Source of the DNA: Chimonanthus salicifolius
Lineage: Eukaryota; Streptophyta; Magnoliopsida; Laurales; Calycanthaceae
Assembly: GCA_013350335.1 (NCBI GenBank)
Contig: CM023540.1
Location: forward strand, 33,811,925-33,875,924
Length of the DNA stretch: 64,000 nt
Direction: 5' to 3'
The stretch's first letter is position 1. Each line of letters starts with the position of its first letter. A program made the translations under genes and the position numbers. The notes beneath the pieces were generated by a model. It was not told where the DNA came from, ran no database searches, and was given only the letters and a program-made list of their open reading frames with translations. Positions 1 through 12,067 of the stretch are shown here, piece by piece.

Positions 1-825
1 TGTCATACATTTTAATTTGATCATGTTCAAAATCTTTTTTTAAAACTGTAATAATGATAAAAATAATGTCATTCTTAGATCGAAATTGACATTGTTTGTT
101 GTTGGAGATATTTTAAATTTAAAATCTAACACTCTGACATTTCAATTTAGTTGAATTCTTTGAGATACTAATGATCTATAAAAACTAATTTGTAGTCAAT
201 TTATTTACTAAGTGGTATTGATCTTCTAGTGAGTCTGTGACATGTATTTTAAAATATCTTAAAGAAAAATAATTTATTATTAATGAACTAATGTGAAAGA
301 TTTTTTTACAATTTTTGTCAAAAAGTTAGGAGTTTTTTAAATCATTATAAGTAAATGAGTTTTTTTTTTTTCAAATAAATTTAGGAGATATGGACATTTT
401 TAGAAACCTTACATAATGGGCTTGAAGCCTTGAACATATATTAGCCCACTGGGCTGGTCTCATTTTACGTGAACATGGGGCTCATTTTACGTGAACCTAA
501 TATTAGGGCATGACCATTTTCAGTGAAAAGTATTTAAAATTTTATCACAATTGATAAGTCAAGTAATCTTAGCCTTCTAATTTTCAATAAATTATAAGTC
601 ATTGCTTTTTAAAAGTTATATATCAATAGATAAAATGCACGTATAACATTTGATCTTCTTTACATGACAATCAACCACTTGGGCTCGAAACTCATTTAAA
701 GGATAATCTTGACATCAAATCTTAACATGAGAAGGTATTGCCGGAATTAGTCGGAGAAGATTACGATTTAGACATAGATTTGGTTGGAGTATTTCATTTT
801 GTTTCAATAGAAGAGAATGGCTGGC
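1..825. other. AT-rich intergenic DNA downstream of PME1
   Basis: No gene is supported here. The only structure I see is a short direct duplication near 458-500, where a motif reading ctcattttacgtgaac occurs twice. The segment lies 3' of PME1 and may include its 3' UTR, but I see no decisive polyadenylation context. Confidence 0.5.
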
Positions 826-2640
826 CTAGTACTGGTAGTCGTCTACAGTTCCGTCTTGGTACACCGGCAACCATTCCCTGCCGTCGATGAAAGCAATGGA
901 CATGAAAGGAGCTACTTCTTCTTTAGTGAGCTGTCGAGACCATGAAACCCTTTGGGCCGGCCCGGCTCCTGGTCCATGGGTATGATACTCTCCCAACTCC
1001 AACTTGCTGTTCGAGTAGAGGAAAACCAAAAACAAAATAATAGGTAAGTTCCTTGGGTACACAATTTTCTACTTACAAAATATTGAATTTTGCTGACATT
1101 TTAAACTAAAAAAGAAGAGATTATTTGGGTTGAAATTTCAGTTCATTAAGTGCCCATTTCAATTCATTTTGGTCAAAATTTTTCTAAATTTAACTTTAAA
1201 ATGGGCTGAAATAGCCTAAGTATTGGCCAAATATTGAGTTTGGCTGGTAATTCAAACTAAAAAGTAGACATTAGTTTAGAGAATGGAGTTTGTCTTACTC
1301 TATACTGTCATCGTAGCTCCAGTTAGTCCATCCATCTGGAACAATGGTCCTAGATAGGTATGTTTTTGCAAAAACAACTCTTGAATGGGCAGCCCTGGCC
1401 CGGCCCAGATAGACAGAACCAATTCCATAAACCTTCCCTTTTATAAATACAAAGCCACTATATTCATCGTCTGATTTTCTAATATGTGCTGTGATAGAGC
1501 CCTGGATTTTGGTTCTCTTGTCAGACACAACAAAGATCTCACAACTCTGCATTCACACACACAAAAGAAAAGAAACAAAAAAATCAATGGACATGGTTTC
1601 AACTTAAATTTAGTGTTTTTTTAATTCAATAATGTTTGAATTAGTTGAGAATGAAGAAATTATGGAAAATAAAAAAAATGTTGAAATATGGTTTAGTAAA
1701 GATGATGAGAATGAATTACCCAGAAAATGGATCGGGCTCGGCCAAAGATGAAATCAATAGAGCCAGTGATGTAGCAATTATCATAGTAGTGTCTGCCCTT
1801 GGCATCAAAGAGGGTGTTGTGTTTACTGTAGAATCCACATCTGTAAAATGCAGCCTTGTCTGCAGCCACATATGCAGCCACTGATTTATTATTTGCAGCT
1901 CCTGCAACCCCTACTGGAGCTTCATTCTGTAAAATCAATGGAAAAAAATCATTTTGTTACTTAAAAGATGTAAACGGGTACCCGAAAACCCGAAGAAGAC
2001 CCAAAAAAACCTGTAAAAAAAATTAGGGTCCAGTTCTACGTTCCCTACCATGAAGCTAATTCCCCATGCAATGAAGTTGTTGGCTTTGACAGTAAATGTT
2101 GCAGACTCGTCATTTTCAGTGGAGCTTTGGTTCCACACTATCTTCGTCTTTCCCTTCCCATTTCCTCTCAAAAAGATGTATGGTTTGCTCTCGGGTATTC
2201 GGATCTTTTCCCTGCAATCAACATTGAAAAATATGCCCATATATACATATATATAGATAAATAAAATTATTTTGCAGATTGTTCTTTTAAGAGAGAAGTG
2301 ATCGATAATGAGACATTTAACTAATTCTTCACTTTCTTCTAATAACCAACCTGTACAAGCCGGCCCGAACATGGATGATGATCCACTCGGAATTCCCATC
2401 GGGCACAGAATTAATGGCGGCTTGAACCGACGTGAAGTCCTCGCCGCCGTCGATATCAACTATAACGGTGCGATTAGTGCCAATTTTGGACGTTAGCATC
2501 GGAGAGTTTATAACAACATCTGAAGAAATGCAATTAACAATGTCTGTGAATGTGAAAGCAATGGCGAAGATGAAAAGGATTGTGTATAGGAGAGAGAACG
2601 GTAACGATGATGATGACGACGACGAAGACAATGAAGGCAT
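826..2640 (-). CDS. Pectin methylesterase-like protein PME1, PMEI-less, catalytic residues substituted
   Basis: Five exons: 2351-2640, 2049-2211, 1720-1926, 1299-1546, 826-1006. All junctions are GT-AG and in phase, giving 362 aa. The N-terminus has a poly-Ser run and a hydrophobic signal peptide (about residues 14-36). The pectinesterase domain follows directly, so there is no PMEI pro-domain. Family marks are GLYREKI (the GxYxE motif), GSIDFIFG with Asp209, and YLGR with Arg269. In the family the enzyme removes methyl esters from wall homogalacturonan. Here the catalytic Gln-Asp pair before TL is His187-Asn188 (SKHNTLF), the Trp after LGRx is Arg271, and the upstream Gln of QAVAL is absent. 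The frame is intact, so this is either a pseudoenzyme or a recently inactivated gene. It is clearly diverged from PME2 and PME3 but shares their five-exon layout and the 207-nt third exon. Confidence 0.85.
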
Positions 2641-2704
2641 GGTGGAGAATTCTACCAGACGAGACCTGGTGATAGATTCTGAAAGAAAGGGTTAAGGAAA
2701 GGCT

Positions 2705-2712
2705 CTTTTATG
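2705..2712 (-). promoter_or_regulatory. Possible TATA-like element of PME1
   Basis: On the minus strand this reads CATAAAAG, about 65 nt upstream of the PME1 start codon. The spacing is plausible, but the match to TATAAA is imperfect. Confidence 0.3.
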
Positions 2713-3214
2713 TTAGTAGAAATGCTAACTTAGTCCGTACTTAACAGCTAATGTTTTTATGGAAATGCAAAGGCCGTTTTGTTGTTTATATATTTCGCTA
2801 TTTACAGGATTTATTAGGTATATAGTTTTCTTTGTTTAGGCTAATTTTACCAATAATTTGTTTTTTAACAATCAAGATTGCATGTGACCTGAATCCTTGA
2901 CATCTACAGCATTCGTCTTAAATGGTGCTTTACAAATTGAAATAAGTTGTACGGTTCGACTTTGTTTGACTTAAATTGGGTTTTAAGATGGTCTTAATGA
3001 ATAGATTTTAATTTTTTTTATGTGAACTTCACCCGTCTCAAATGCTAACATCTATCGTTTTTATTGTAATCGTCATTTAAGTCATTTATCATATCAATCT
3101 AAAATTAACTTTTATATTTGAATTTGACATATTATTTCCATAGAGCTACTTGAACTCACAGTATCTTTATCATTATGATGAAAGTATAGAATTATTTATC
3201 TTTTCAAATGAAGC
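2713..3214. other. Intergenic DNA between PME1 and the LysM array
   Basis: AT-rich sequence without supported genes. It is the upstream region of PME1 and ends where homology to the LysM tandem units begins near 3215. Confidence 0.5.
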
Positions 3215-3465
3215 TTTTCTAACGTTAATCCACGCCATTAAGGAATAATTCCATAGAGATTAAGAAAAAATTTCATAGCAGATAAAAGATAGAAGCCATT
3301 TTGGGGCTTCACTTACATTGTCAACTAGAATACGTGAGCCCAAAGAGTTCATAAGATAGCTAAAACATGAAACTAAATCCTAATTAGAGAGAAACTTAAG
3401 CCTCTCATTTTATTGTTACATAGATAGATAATCTTCAATGATTTGTGACATTAAAATCGATTGGT

Positions 3466-3870
3466 CTAATTCGTTGTCCCTTCAACACAGAGCCATTGGC
3501 CGACGAAGAGCTTATTACATTCCAGATTGGGGTTGATTGCGCCGAAGTCATCGGAGGTGAGGTTGAATAGTTGCGCTATCGAAAAACAGGTGTCACCTGA
3601 TCTCACTCCAAAGACGGTATCACATTCTAGAGTCGAATCTTTTTTCGCAAAACCTATTTTACATATCATAAAAGAAAATAAATTGGTGCACATTGAGAAT
3701 CTAAAACCAATTTGGATCATGTCATTATGTAAGTAATTAAGATAAATTATGTAATGAACTCTATACTTACTTCCGAACAATCTGCCCTCGGCTATGGATA
3801 TGATGAGAAGGAAAGATAGCATCAAAACCAAATTGAAAAACATGACTGCTTTGCTGTTTGCCTTAGCCAT
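3466..3870 (-). CDS. Small secreted LysM-domain protein, copy 1
   Basis: Exon 1 is 3771-3870 and exon 2 is 3466-3653, joined across a 117-nt intron with donor GTAAGTATAG. The product is 95 aa. Residues 1-29 are a hydrophobic signal peptide (MAKANSK start). One LysM domain follows (about residues 44-90) with SGDTCFSIAQLFNLT and GQWLCV motifs and four cysteines (44, 56, 79, 89). LysM domains bind GlcNAc polymers such as chitin. An apoplastic role is inferred; the function of these short plant proteins is not established to my knowledge. An in-frame ATG 20 codons upstream (3928-3930) was not used: it lies too close to the TATA box at 3941-3948 and would put a basic stretch before the signal peptide. 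Confidence 0.88.
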   Translation of the reverse strand: MAKANSKAVMFFNLVLMLSFLLIISIAEGRLFGSKYRVHYIIYLNYLHNDMIQIGFRFSMCTNLFSFMICKIGFAKKDSTLECDTVFGVRSGDTCFSIAQLFNLTSDDFGAINPNLECNKLFVGQWLCVEGTTN

Positions 3871-3940
3871 TTTTTTCCTAATCCTTTTGATTCTAGATTG
3901 AAGCTTGCTCTTCTTGGATATCAGTTGCACAAACCCGGAT

Positions 3941-3948
3941 TATTTATA
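3941..3948 (-). promoter_or_regulatory. TATA box of LysM copy 1
   Basis: TATAAATA on the minus strand. Expected transcription start about 30 nt downstream places the MAKANSK ATG, not the earlier ATG, as first in the mRNA. The box is repeated in copies 2-4 at 8515-8522, 13086-13093 and 20153-20160. Confidence 0.65.
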
Positions 3949-6141
3949 GCACAAATCCATGAAGATTGAGCCATTAAGCCGTCTGATCTCCGTGTTTAAC
4001 AAAGAAGCCGGCTTCTATTAATTCATTGTTTTATAACTTTGGGAACATGTTTAAAATTTTGTATTTTCCAAAGCTATTGGATTAAGACAGGACAGCTTAA
4101 TGAATCTAGAGAGAAGTTGTATAATCTGATCATACTTAACTATAATCATGTTTTTAAAACATAAATTATGATAAAAATAGTTGTTCCAAACCATCAAGCA
4201 TTTTTTTTATAGAACTGCACTCTCTAATCCACGTTCAAGAATAATTAGCTTAATTGTTGTATTTAAGCTGGTATTTGCCGTTGATCAGCTGATCTAAACA
4301 TACCTTCTGCGTTTATGATGAAAATTGAGTGAAAATGGGAGGCAAGAGGCCATTGTTGTACATGAATTATTCTCATGAACATGACTAATTGTGCAAATTG
4401 TGTTAGAGCTAACCCAAACCTGAATGACTTGGTCCAAAACATAAGTGAACTAACCAACTTATTTAGAATATGGGTTCAATCCGAATAAAAAAACTAACCC
4501 ATTTTTAATTCTACCAGAGCTTGGATCAAGTTTTGATAACCCAGATCGTCCATATTGCCCATGTATACCTCCTTTTCTATATGTTTTTTTTTATTACTTT
4601 TGAAAATTCATTTTTAGAGTAATTATATTTTTGTAATGAAGACTTGTTTTTATGGATATCTCTGTACATATATAATTATATATAGACTTAATTTTCTACT
4701 TGCACAGCTGTATTGGCTTATGATCAATTTAATTCATATTAAAAATGAGTTATCGTTTTAAAAATGAATTGAGTCAAGGGCACATTAAAAATGAGCTGAA
4801 ATATTAGGTAAATTTAATGAGTGAACTCACTCAAGTTGAACCTCAAGAAGGACAGTGTCCATGCACAATATTGCTATTTAGGGGTTTAAATGAAGTATGT
4901 CTTACAACTTTGAAAAATATCTAAATTTTTTAAAAATCCATGTTCTCAAGTTTTATGGAACTAAGGAAAAATTTATCTTTTACCTTTATTTAATACAACG
5001 AGAAACAATTTAGGTGAAAGTCAAATGAATGTTGACTGTTTATCTGTTAAATATTTGTTTGCTTTCACATTGGTTAGCAGAAAAGGAAAAAATTGATTCA
5101 AAAAGATAAAAAATAGGAAAATAAATTTTAAAATTTGACTTGTGAATTTGAAGAATTTAGCCCACATTTTTTGTGTTAGTATTTAAACAGAAAATTTTTG
5201 TATACAAATTTATGAAGTGGAGAAAGAATTATCAAATATCAATTAATTTTTTTTATTAATATCACTTAGTGCAGAGATAAGCTAAATCGGCAATTAGTGA
5301 TCCACTGAGATAGGTGGGTCTTCTAATCCAGCCCATTGACAGACCAACCAAATTTATATAATCTTAATTACTTTAAATAAAGTATTTCTACAGTGTGATC
5401 AATAACATTAAGGATGGGAAGTCGGCCTGAATTTTTTTGTTTGTACATCTTATTTTAGTGTAATAAAATTTCACATTTGTCTTTACTTAAAACAATTGGA
5501 AGTCGGCCTGAAAGCCCGAGCAGGCCTTAGCTCAAACGATAATTAGGCTTAGGTTTAGACTTTAGATTTAAAGCCTGCTCGGGCTTATACATACTGAGGC
5601 CCGCAAGTCCAATTTACATGAAAATATTATAAATAATTTTTTTAAAAAAAATTACTTTGAACAGTATTCAAATTCTCAACAATACTTAATAATCATAGAT
5701 TAAATATTAAACCCTCTAACGCCCTCTAAACTGTATTCAAACACCCAACAATTGTATATATTAAGAATAAAATAAGTTAAAGGTTCAAAGTCATGCATTT
5801 ACTTGAGCTTCTCATTGAGCATTTCAGGTCTGAGTTGTGACAATTTAGGCCCAACCCGAATCCTAAGGGTGACAAATTCTTACATGAACAGCAACCTGAT
5901 TTGACCCGATCCATACGACGGTTTCGATAAATCCTATCTTGTAAAGTATTTAAATTAATATGAATCTAAATAAATCCAGCACAACTTGAGTTTAAGGGTA
6001 TGAAACATCCAACTCAAATTTATAAGCACTATTTAAAGTTTTAAACACTTTATTTTTTATCGGTTTTATCCCATGTAACCCAACCTAAGTTAAACAATCT
6101 CCGCTCATTGTCTTCATTTCCCACGACCCAATGACTCTACA
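3949..6141. other. Non-coding spacer of LysM unit 1
   Basis: LysM upstream sequence and AT-rich spacer, without supported genes. It recurs in units 2-4. A 64-codon open frame (4263-4457, minus) recurs in the copies but has no family resemblance and no domain, so I do not call it. Confidence 0.6.
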
Positions 6142-7505
6142 CAAGGCCGTCTTGAAACAAGTTGAGGCCTAAAACAAAAAATCTAAATGAGGCCTTCTTG
6201 GTATTTAACATATTATTATAAATAATATTTAATTAAAATTGTAATTATATATTATAAAATAAATTATTCTAGACAATAATTTTTTTAGCTTAAAAATATT
6301 AAGAGGCCAACAATACAGAGCATTGAAAAATTTACCCATCCGAGTGAAATTAGCATATTCATCCCAGTGAAATTAGCATATTTAGAAATTAAAATAGAAT
6401 AAGAATACTTTAAAAGATTAGTATATTGAGTGGGTTGAAGTGCAAACAGATAGTGAGAGATGTGTTCTCTCTACTGCTCTTATCTCCTTCTTCTTTTCCA
6501 TATAACTTGAATAAGGGTAATTATTTAGAAACGGGATTTTTCTTTCAGCAGACACGGATTTTCAATTTTTTACTGGAAATTACCATTTTGTCCTTCCACT
6601 TCGGCATCGTCCGGATGTGAGTTAAGAACATTTTTCCTTCGTTCGGACCATTATTCATGCGTAAATTCTATTCATCCGGACGGTCTACAATGCCAGTAAT
6701 GCATTAGTTAAAAAAAACTATATAATTCCTATAGTTTTGAATAATAAAATCTCCTTTTTATTTTTAAGCACTGTGTATTTCCAAAATTTCTCAAATTGAA
6801 TATCCGGACTAATTACGATAACTTGATAAAAATACTTTAAGGTCTTTTGACACTCCTAAATGTTTAAAACACAATGTTTTACAAATAAAGGGTATCCCTC
6901 GGCTATGCCGAATATACACTTCCTGAAGTCCAAACGACAAATCGCAAAAACTGTTGAACTTTAAATTCAAAACTAAACAAATATGTGAAATTTGAAAACT
7001 TAATTCTTTCAAATGATTGTTTAACTGGATTTTTTTTTTGTTTTGAAGAAGGGACGGGATTTGAGATGGGAAAAGGTCACTTATTTTTGGTAAACAATCA
7101 TTTGAAAGATCTAAGTTTTCAAATTTCACATATTTGTTCAGCTTTGAATTTGGAGTTCAACGATTTTTACGGTTTGTCGTTTGGACTTCCAGAAGTGTAT
7201 TTACGACACAGCTGAGGGATACCTTTATTTGTAAAACATTGTGTTTTAAGCATTTGAGAGTATCAAAAGACCTTAAAGTTTTAAAGTATTTTTATCAGGT
7301 TATCGTAATTAGTCTGTATATTCAATTTAAAAAATTTTGGAAATACACAGTCCTTAAAAAATAACTTTAAGGAGATTTTATTATTCAAAATTATAGGAAT
7401 TATATAGTTTTTTTTTTTAACTAATGCACTATTCGGCGAGAGGGGCCTTCTTCATCCGGGGCCTAAGGAGATTGCCTTTCTAGCCCAAGGCTTAAGACGG
7501 CCCTG
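6142..7505. mobile_element. Non-autonomous hAT-like element in unit 1, with internal hairpin
   Basis: The element starts CAAGGCCGTCTT and ends AAGACGGCCCTG, an imperfect terminal inverted repeat of about 12 bp. It is flanked by the 8-bp direct repeat actctaca at 6134-6141 and 7506-7513. An 8-bp target duplication with CA(G/A)GG ends is the hAT signature. No transposase frame is present. The same site is uninterrupted in unit 4 near 22211-22225, which confirms both ends. Most of the right half is the fold-back at 6701-7427. Confidence 0.85.
6701..7427. repeat. Long imperfect inverted repeat (fold-back) inside the hAT-like element
   Basis: The left arm begins gcattagtta and the right arm ends taactaatgc. 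The arms (roughly 330-350 bp each) mirror each other through landmarks such as the GTATTTCCAAAATTTCTC block and the TCTTTTGACACTC block, meeting near 7035-7085. A transcript would fold into a long imperfect hairpin. The same arm sequence recurs in hAT-like element C and at 26.3-28.3 kb, so this is a repeat family nested in the hAT element. Confidence 0.8.
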
Positions 7506-7513
7506 ACTCTACA

Positions 7514-7802
7514 TGGGAGGAAAGTTCTTTTATTTCTATTAACAATAAATTTCATCTCTTTTTTTTTTTTCAAAATTTTAACTTTATAAAGTTTAGATTG
7601 GATCAAATTGGTTTAGTTATGAAAAAAATAAATTAGATGAAAAAATTATTATTATCTATAGTCAACTCAACCAATTACCACACCTACCAAACTGATCGTT
7701 TTCCATCCGTTCGCGACATTTGGGCGCGACAACCCATGTCATTGAGAGATCTAAGAATCAACATCACCTATTTTCAAATAAAGCATTCCCACATTTTAAT
7801 CT
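7514..7802. other. Right flank of unit 1, non-coding
   Basis: Short spacer between the hAT-like element and the next unit. It contains a 60-codon open frame (7637-7819, plus) that recurs in units 2 and 3. It resembles no known protein and spans the unit boundary, so it is not called as a gene. Confidence 0.5.
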
Positions 7803-8039
7803 ACACCATTAAGGAGTAACATCATAGAGATTTATTTTTTAATTTTTTTATTCATAGCTGAAAAAGAGATATAACATTGTCGACTAGAACACTTGAGCCC
7901 AAAGCAACAATGACAACTGATCTCACAACATACATGGCTAAAACATGAAACTAAATCCTAATTGGAGAGAAACTTAAGCATCTCATTTTATTGTTACATA
8001 GATAATCTTCGATGATTTGTGAGATTAAAATCGATTGGT

Positions 8040-8444
8040 CTAATTCGTTGTCCCTTCAACACAGAGCCATTGGCCGACGAAGAGCTTATTACATTCCAGA
8101 TTGGGGTTGATTGCGCCGAAGTCATCGGAGGTGAGGTTGAACAGTTGCGCTATCGAAAAACAAGTGTCACCTGATCTCACTCCAAAGACGGTATCGCATT
8201 CCAGAGTTGAATCTTTTTTCGCAAAACCTGTTTTACATATCATAAAAGAAAATGAATTGGTGCACATTGAGATTCTAAAACCAATTTGGATCATGTCATT
8301 ATGTAAGTAATTAAGTTAAATTATGTAATGAACTCTATACTTACTTCCGAACAATCTGCCCTCGGCTATGGATATGATGAGAAGGAAAGATAGCATCAAA
8401 ACCAAATTGAAAAACATGACTGCTTTGCTGTTTGCCTTAGCCAT
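8040..8444 (-). CDS. Small secreted LysM-domain protein, copy 2
   Basis: Exons 8345-8444 and 8040-8227, with splice sites equivalent to copy 1. The predicted 95-aa protein is identical to copy 1: signal peptide 1-29 and one four-cysteine LysM domain at about 44-90. Identity at protein level with a few silent and intronic changes suggests recent duplication. The TATAAATA box is at 8515-8522 on the minus strand. An apoplastic GlcNAc-polymer-binding role is inferred from the domain only. Confidence 0.88.
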
Positions 8445-8522
8445 TTTTTTCCTAATCCTTTTGGTTCTAGATTGAAGCTTGCTCTTCTTGGATATCAGTT
8501 GCACAAACCCGGATTATTTATA

Positions 8523-10718
8523 GCACAAATCCATGAAGATTGAGCCATTAAGCCGTCTGATTTCCGTGTTTAACAAAGAAGCCGGCTTCTATTAATTCAT
8601 TGTTTTATAACTTTGGGAACATGTTTAAAATTTTGTATTTTCCAAAGCTATTGGATTAAGACAGGACAGCTTAATGAATCTAGAGAGAAGTTGTATAATC
8701 TGATCATACTTAACTATAATCATGTTTTTAAAACATAAATTATGATAAAAATAGTTGTTCCAAACCATCAAGCATTTTTTTTATAGAACTGCACTCTCTA
8801 ATCCACGTTCAAGAATAATTAGCTTAATTGTTGTATTTAAGCTGGTATTTGCCGTTGATCAGCTGATCTAAACATACCTTCTGCGTTTATGATGAAAATT
8901 GAGTGAAAATGGGAGGCAAGAGGCCATTGTTGTACATGAATTATTCTCATGAACATGACTAATTGTGCAAATTGTGTTAGAGCTAACCCAAACCTGAATG
9001 ACTTGGTCCAAAATATAAGTGAACTAACCAACTTATTTAGAATATGGGTTCAATCCGAATAAAAATACTAACCCATTTTTAATTCTACCAGAGCTTGGAT
9101 CAAGTTTTGATAACCCAGATCGTCCATATTGCCCATGTATACCTCCTTTTCTATATGTTTTTTTTTTTTATTACTTTTGAAAATTCATTTTTAGAGTAAT
9201 TATATTTTTGTAATGAAGACTTGTTTTTATGGATATCTCTGTACATATATAATTATATATAGACCTAATTTTCTACTTGCACAGCTGTATTGGCTTATGA
9301 TCAATTTAATTCATATTAAAAATGAGTTATCGTTTTAAAAATGAATTGAGTCAAGGGCACATTAAAAATGAGCTGAAATATTAGGTAAATTTAATGAGTG
9401 AACTCACTCAAGTTGAACCTCAAGAAGGACAGTGTCCATGCACAATATTGCTATTTAGGGGTTTAAATAAAGTATGTCTTATAACTTTGAAAAATATCTA
9501 AATTTTTTAAAAATCCATGTTCTCAAGTTTTATGGAACTAAGGAAAAAATTATCTTTTACCTTTATTTAATACAACGAGAAACAATTTAGGTGAAAGTCA
9601 AATGAATGTTGACTGTTTATCTGTTAAATATTTGTTTGCTTTCACATTGGTTAGCAGAAAAGGAAAAAATTGATTCAAAAAGATAAAAAATAGGAAAATA
9701 AATTTTAAAATTTGACTTGTGAATTTGAAGAATTTAGCCCATATTTTTTGTGTTAGTATTTAAACAGAAAATTTTTGTATACAAATTTATGTAGTGGAGA
9801 AAGAATTATCAAATATCAATTAATTTTTTTATTAATATCACTTAGCGCAGACATAAGCTAAATCGGCAATTAGTGATCCACTGAGATAGGTGGGTCTTCT
9901 AATCCAGCCCATTAACAGACCAACCAAATTTATATAATCTTAATTACTTTAAATAAAGTATTTCCACAGTGTGATCCAAAACATCAAGGATGGGAAGTCG
10001 GCCTGAATTTTTTTGTTTGTACATCTTATTTTAGTTTAATAAAATTTCACATTTGTCTTTACTTAAGTCAATTGGAAGTCGGCCTGAAAGCCCGAGCAGG
10101 CTTTAGCCCAAACGATAATTAGGTTTAGGTTTAGACTTTAGATTTAAAGCCCGCTCGGACTTATACATACTCAGGCCAGCAAGTCCAATTTACATGAAAA
10201 ATATTATAAATAATTTTTTTAAAAAAAATTACTTTGAACAGTATTCAAATTCTCAACAATACTTAATAATCATAGATTAAATCCTAAACCCTCTAAAGGC
10301 CTCTAAACTGTATTCAAACACCCAACAATTGTATATATTAAGAATAAAATAAGTTAAAGGTTCAAAGTCATGCATTTACTTGACCTTCTCATTGGGCATT
10401 TCAGGTCTGAGCTTGTGACAATTTAGGCCCAACCCGAATCCTAAGGGTGACAATTTCTTACATGAACAGCAACGTGATTTGACCCGATCCATACGACGGT
10501 TTCGATAAATCCTATCTTGTAAAGTATTTAAATTAATATGAATCTAAATAAATCCAGCTCAACTGAGTTTAAGGGTCTGAAATATCCAACTCAGATTTAT
10601 AAACACTATTTAAAGTTTTAAACACTTTATTTTTTATCGGTTTTATCCCATGTAACCCAACCTAAGTTAAAGAATCTCAGCTCATTGTCTTCATTTCCCA
10701 CGACCCAATGACTCTACA
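8523..10718. other. Non-coding spacer of LysM unit 2
   Basis: Homologous to 3949-6141. No genes supported. Confidence 0.6.
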
Positions 10719-12067
10719 CAGGGCCGTCTAGAAACAAGTTGAAGCTTAAAATAAAAAAATCTAAATAGGGCATTCTTGGTATTTAATATATTATTATAAA
10801 TAATATTTAATTAAAATTTTAATTATATATTATAAAATAAATTATTCTAAACAATAATTTTTTTAACTTAAAAAGATCAAGAGGCCAACAATACAGAGCA
10901 TTGAAAAATTTACCCATCCCAGTGAAATTAGCATATTCAGAAGTTAAAATAGAATAAGAATACTTTAAAAGATTAGTATATTGAGTGGGTTGAAGTGCAA
11001 ACAGATAGTGAGAGATGTATTCTCTCTACTGCTCTTATCTTCTTCTTCTTTTCTATATAACTTGAATAAGGGTAATTATTTAGACACGGAATTTTTCTTT
11101 CAGCAGACACGGATTTTCAATTTTTACGGGAAATTATCATTTTGCGCTTCCACTTCGTCACCGTCCGAACGTGAGTTAAGAACATTTTTCCTTCGTTCGG
11201 ACCATTATTCATGCGTAAATTCCATTCATCCGGACGGTCTACAGATGCCAGTAATGCATAGTGCATTAGTTAAAAAAAACTATATAATTCCTATAGTTTT
11301 GAATAATAAAATCTCCTTTTTATTTTTAAGCACTGTGTATTTCCAAAATTTCTCAAATTGAATATCCGGACTAATTACGATAACTTGATAAAAATACTTT
11401 AAGGTCTTTTGACACTCCCAAATATTTAAAACACAGTGTTTTACAAATAAAGGGTATCCCTCGGCTATGCCGAATATACACTTCCGGAAGTCCAAACGAC
11501 AAACCGTAAAAACCGTTGAACTTTAAATTCAAAACTAAACAAATATGTGAAATTTAAAAACTTAATTCTTTCAAATGATTGTTTAACTGGATTTTTTTTT
11601 TTTTGAAGAAGGGACGGGATTTGGGATGGGAAAAGGTCACTTATTTTTGGTAAACAATCATTTGAAAGATCTAAGTTTTCAAATTTCACATATTTGTTCA
11701 GTTTTGAATTTGGAGTTCAACAATTTTTACAGTTTGTCGTTTGGACTTCCAGAAGTGTATTTACGACACAGCTGAGGGATACCTTTATTTGTAAAACACT
11801 GTGTTTTAAGCATTTGAGAGTGTCAAAAGACCTTGAAGTTTTAAAGTATTTTTATCAGGTTATCGTAATTAGTCCGGATATTCAATTTAAAAATTTTTGG
11901 AAATATACAGTCCTTAAAAAATAACTTTTAGGAGATTTTATTATTCAAAATTATAGGAATTATATACTTTTTTTTTTTTTAACTAATGCATTATTCGGCG
12001 AGAGGGGCCTTCTTCATCCGGGGCCTAAGATGATCGCCTTTCTTGCCCAAGGCTTAAGACGACCCTG
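10719..12067. mobile_element. hAT-like element in unit 2 (same insertion as in unit 1)
   Basis: Begins CAGGGCCGTCT and ends AAGACGACCCTG, flanked by actctaca (10711-10718) and its one-base variant aatctaca (12068-12075). It occupies the same position in the unit as 6142-7505, so it was copied with the unit and not independently inserted. It has the same internal fold-back arms. Confidence 0.85.

Larger units (their letters stand above)
3215..7802. repeat. LysM tandem unit 1 (about 4.57 kb)
   Basis: First of five direct repeats. The unit holds a LysM gene at its left end (minus strand), a spacer of about 2 kb, and a hAT-like element at 6142-7505. The same order and nearly the same sequence recur from 7803, with a repeat distance of 4574 bp between LysM stop codons. 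Non-coding spacer is conserved almost base for base with unit 2, which points to recent duplication. Confidence 0.9.

Noticed and set aside
3527..3736. Plus-strand open frames opposite LysM exon 2 (also 8101, 12672, 19755)
   Set aside because: Antisense shadows of the LysM exons; the minus-strand frame has the family motifs and splice sites.
3871..3930. Upstream in-frame ATG adding 20 basic residues to the LysM protein
   Set aside because: It falls at or before the expected transcription start set by the TATA box and would hinder signal peptide function.
4263..4457. 64-codon open frame on the minus strand repeated in units 2, 3 and 4 (8837, 13408, 20475)
   Set aside because: Its conservation equals that of the surrounding non-coding spacer, and it has no domain, signal or splice context. 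The repetition follows from the tandem duplication.
7637..7819. 60-codon plus-strand open frame repeated at 12199 and 19289
   Set aside because: Same reasoning: copied with the unit, crosses the unit junction, no family resemblance.
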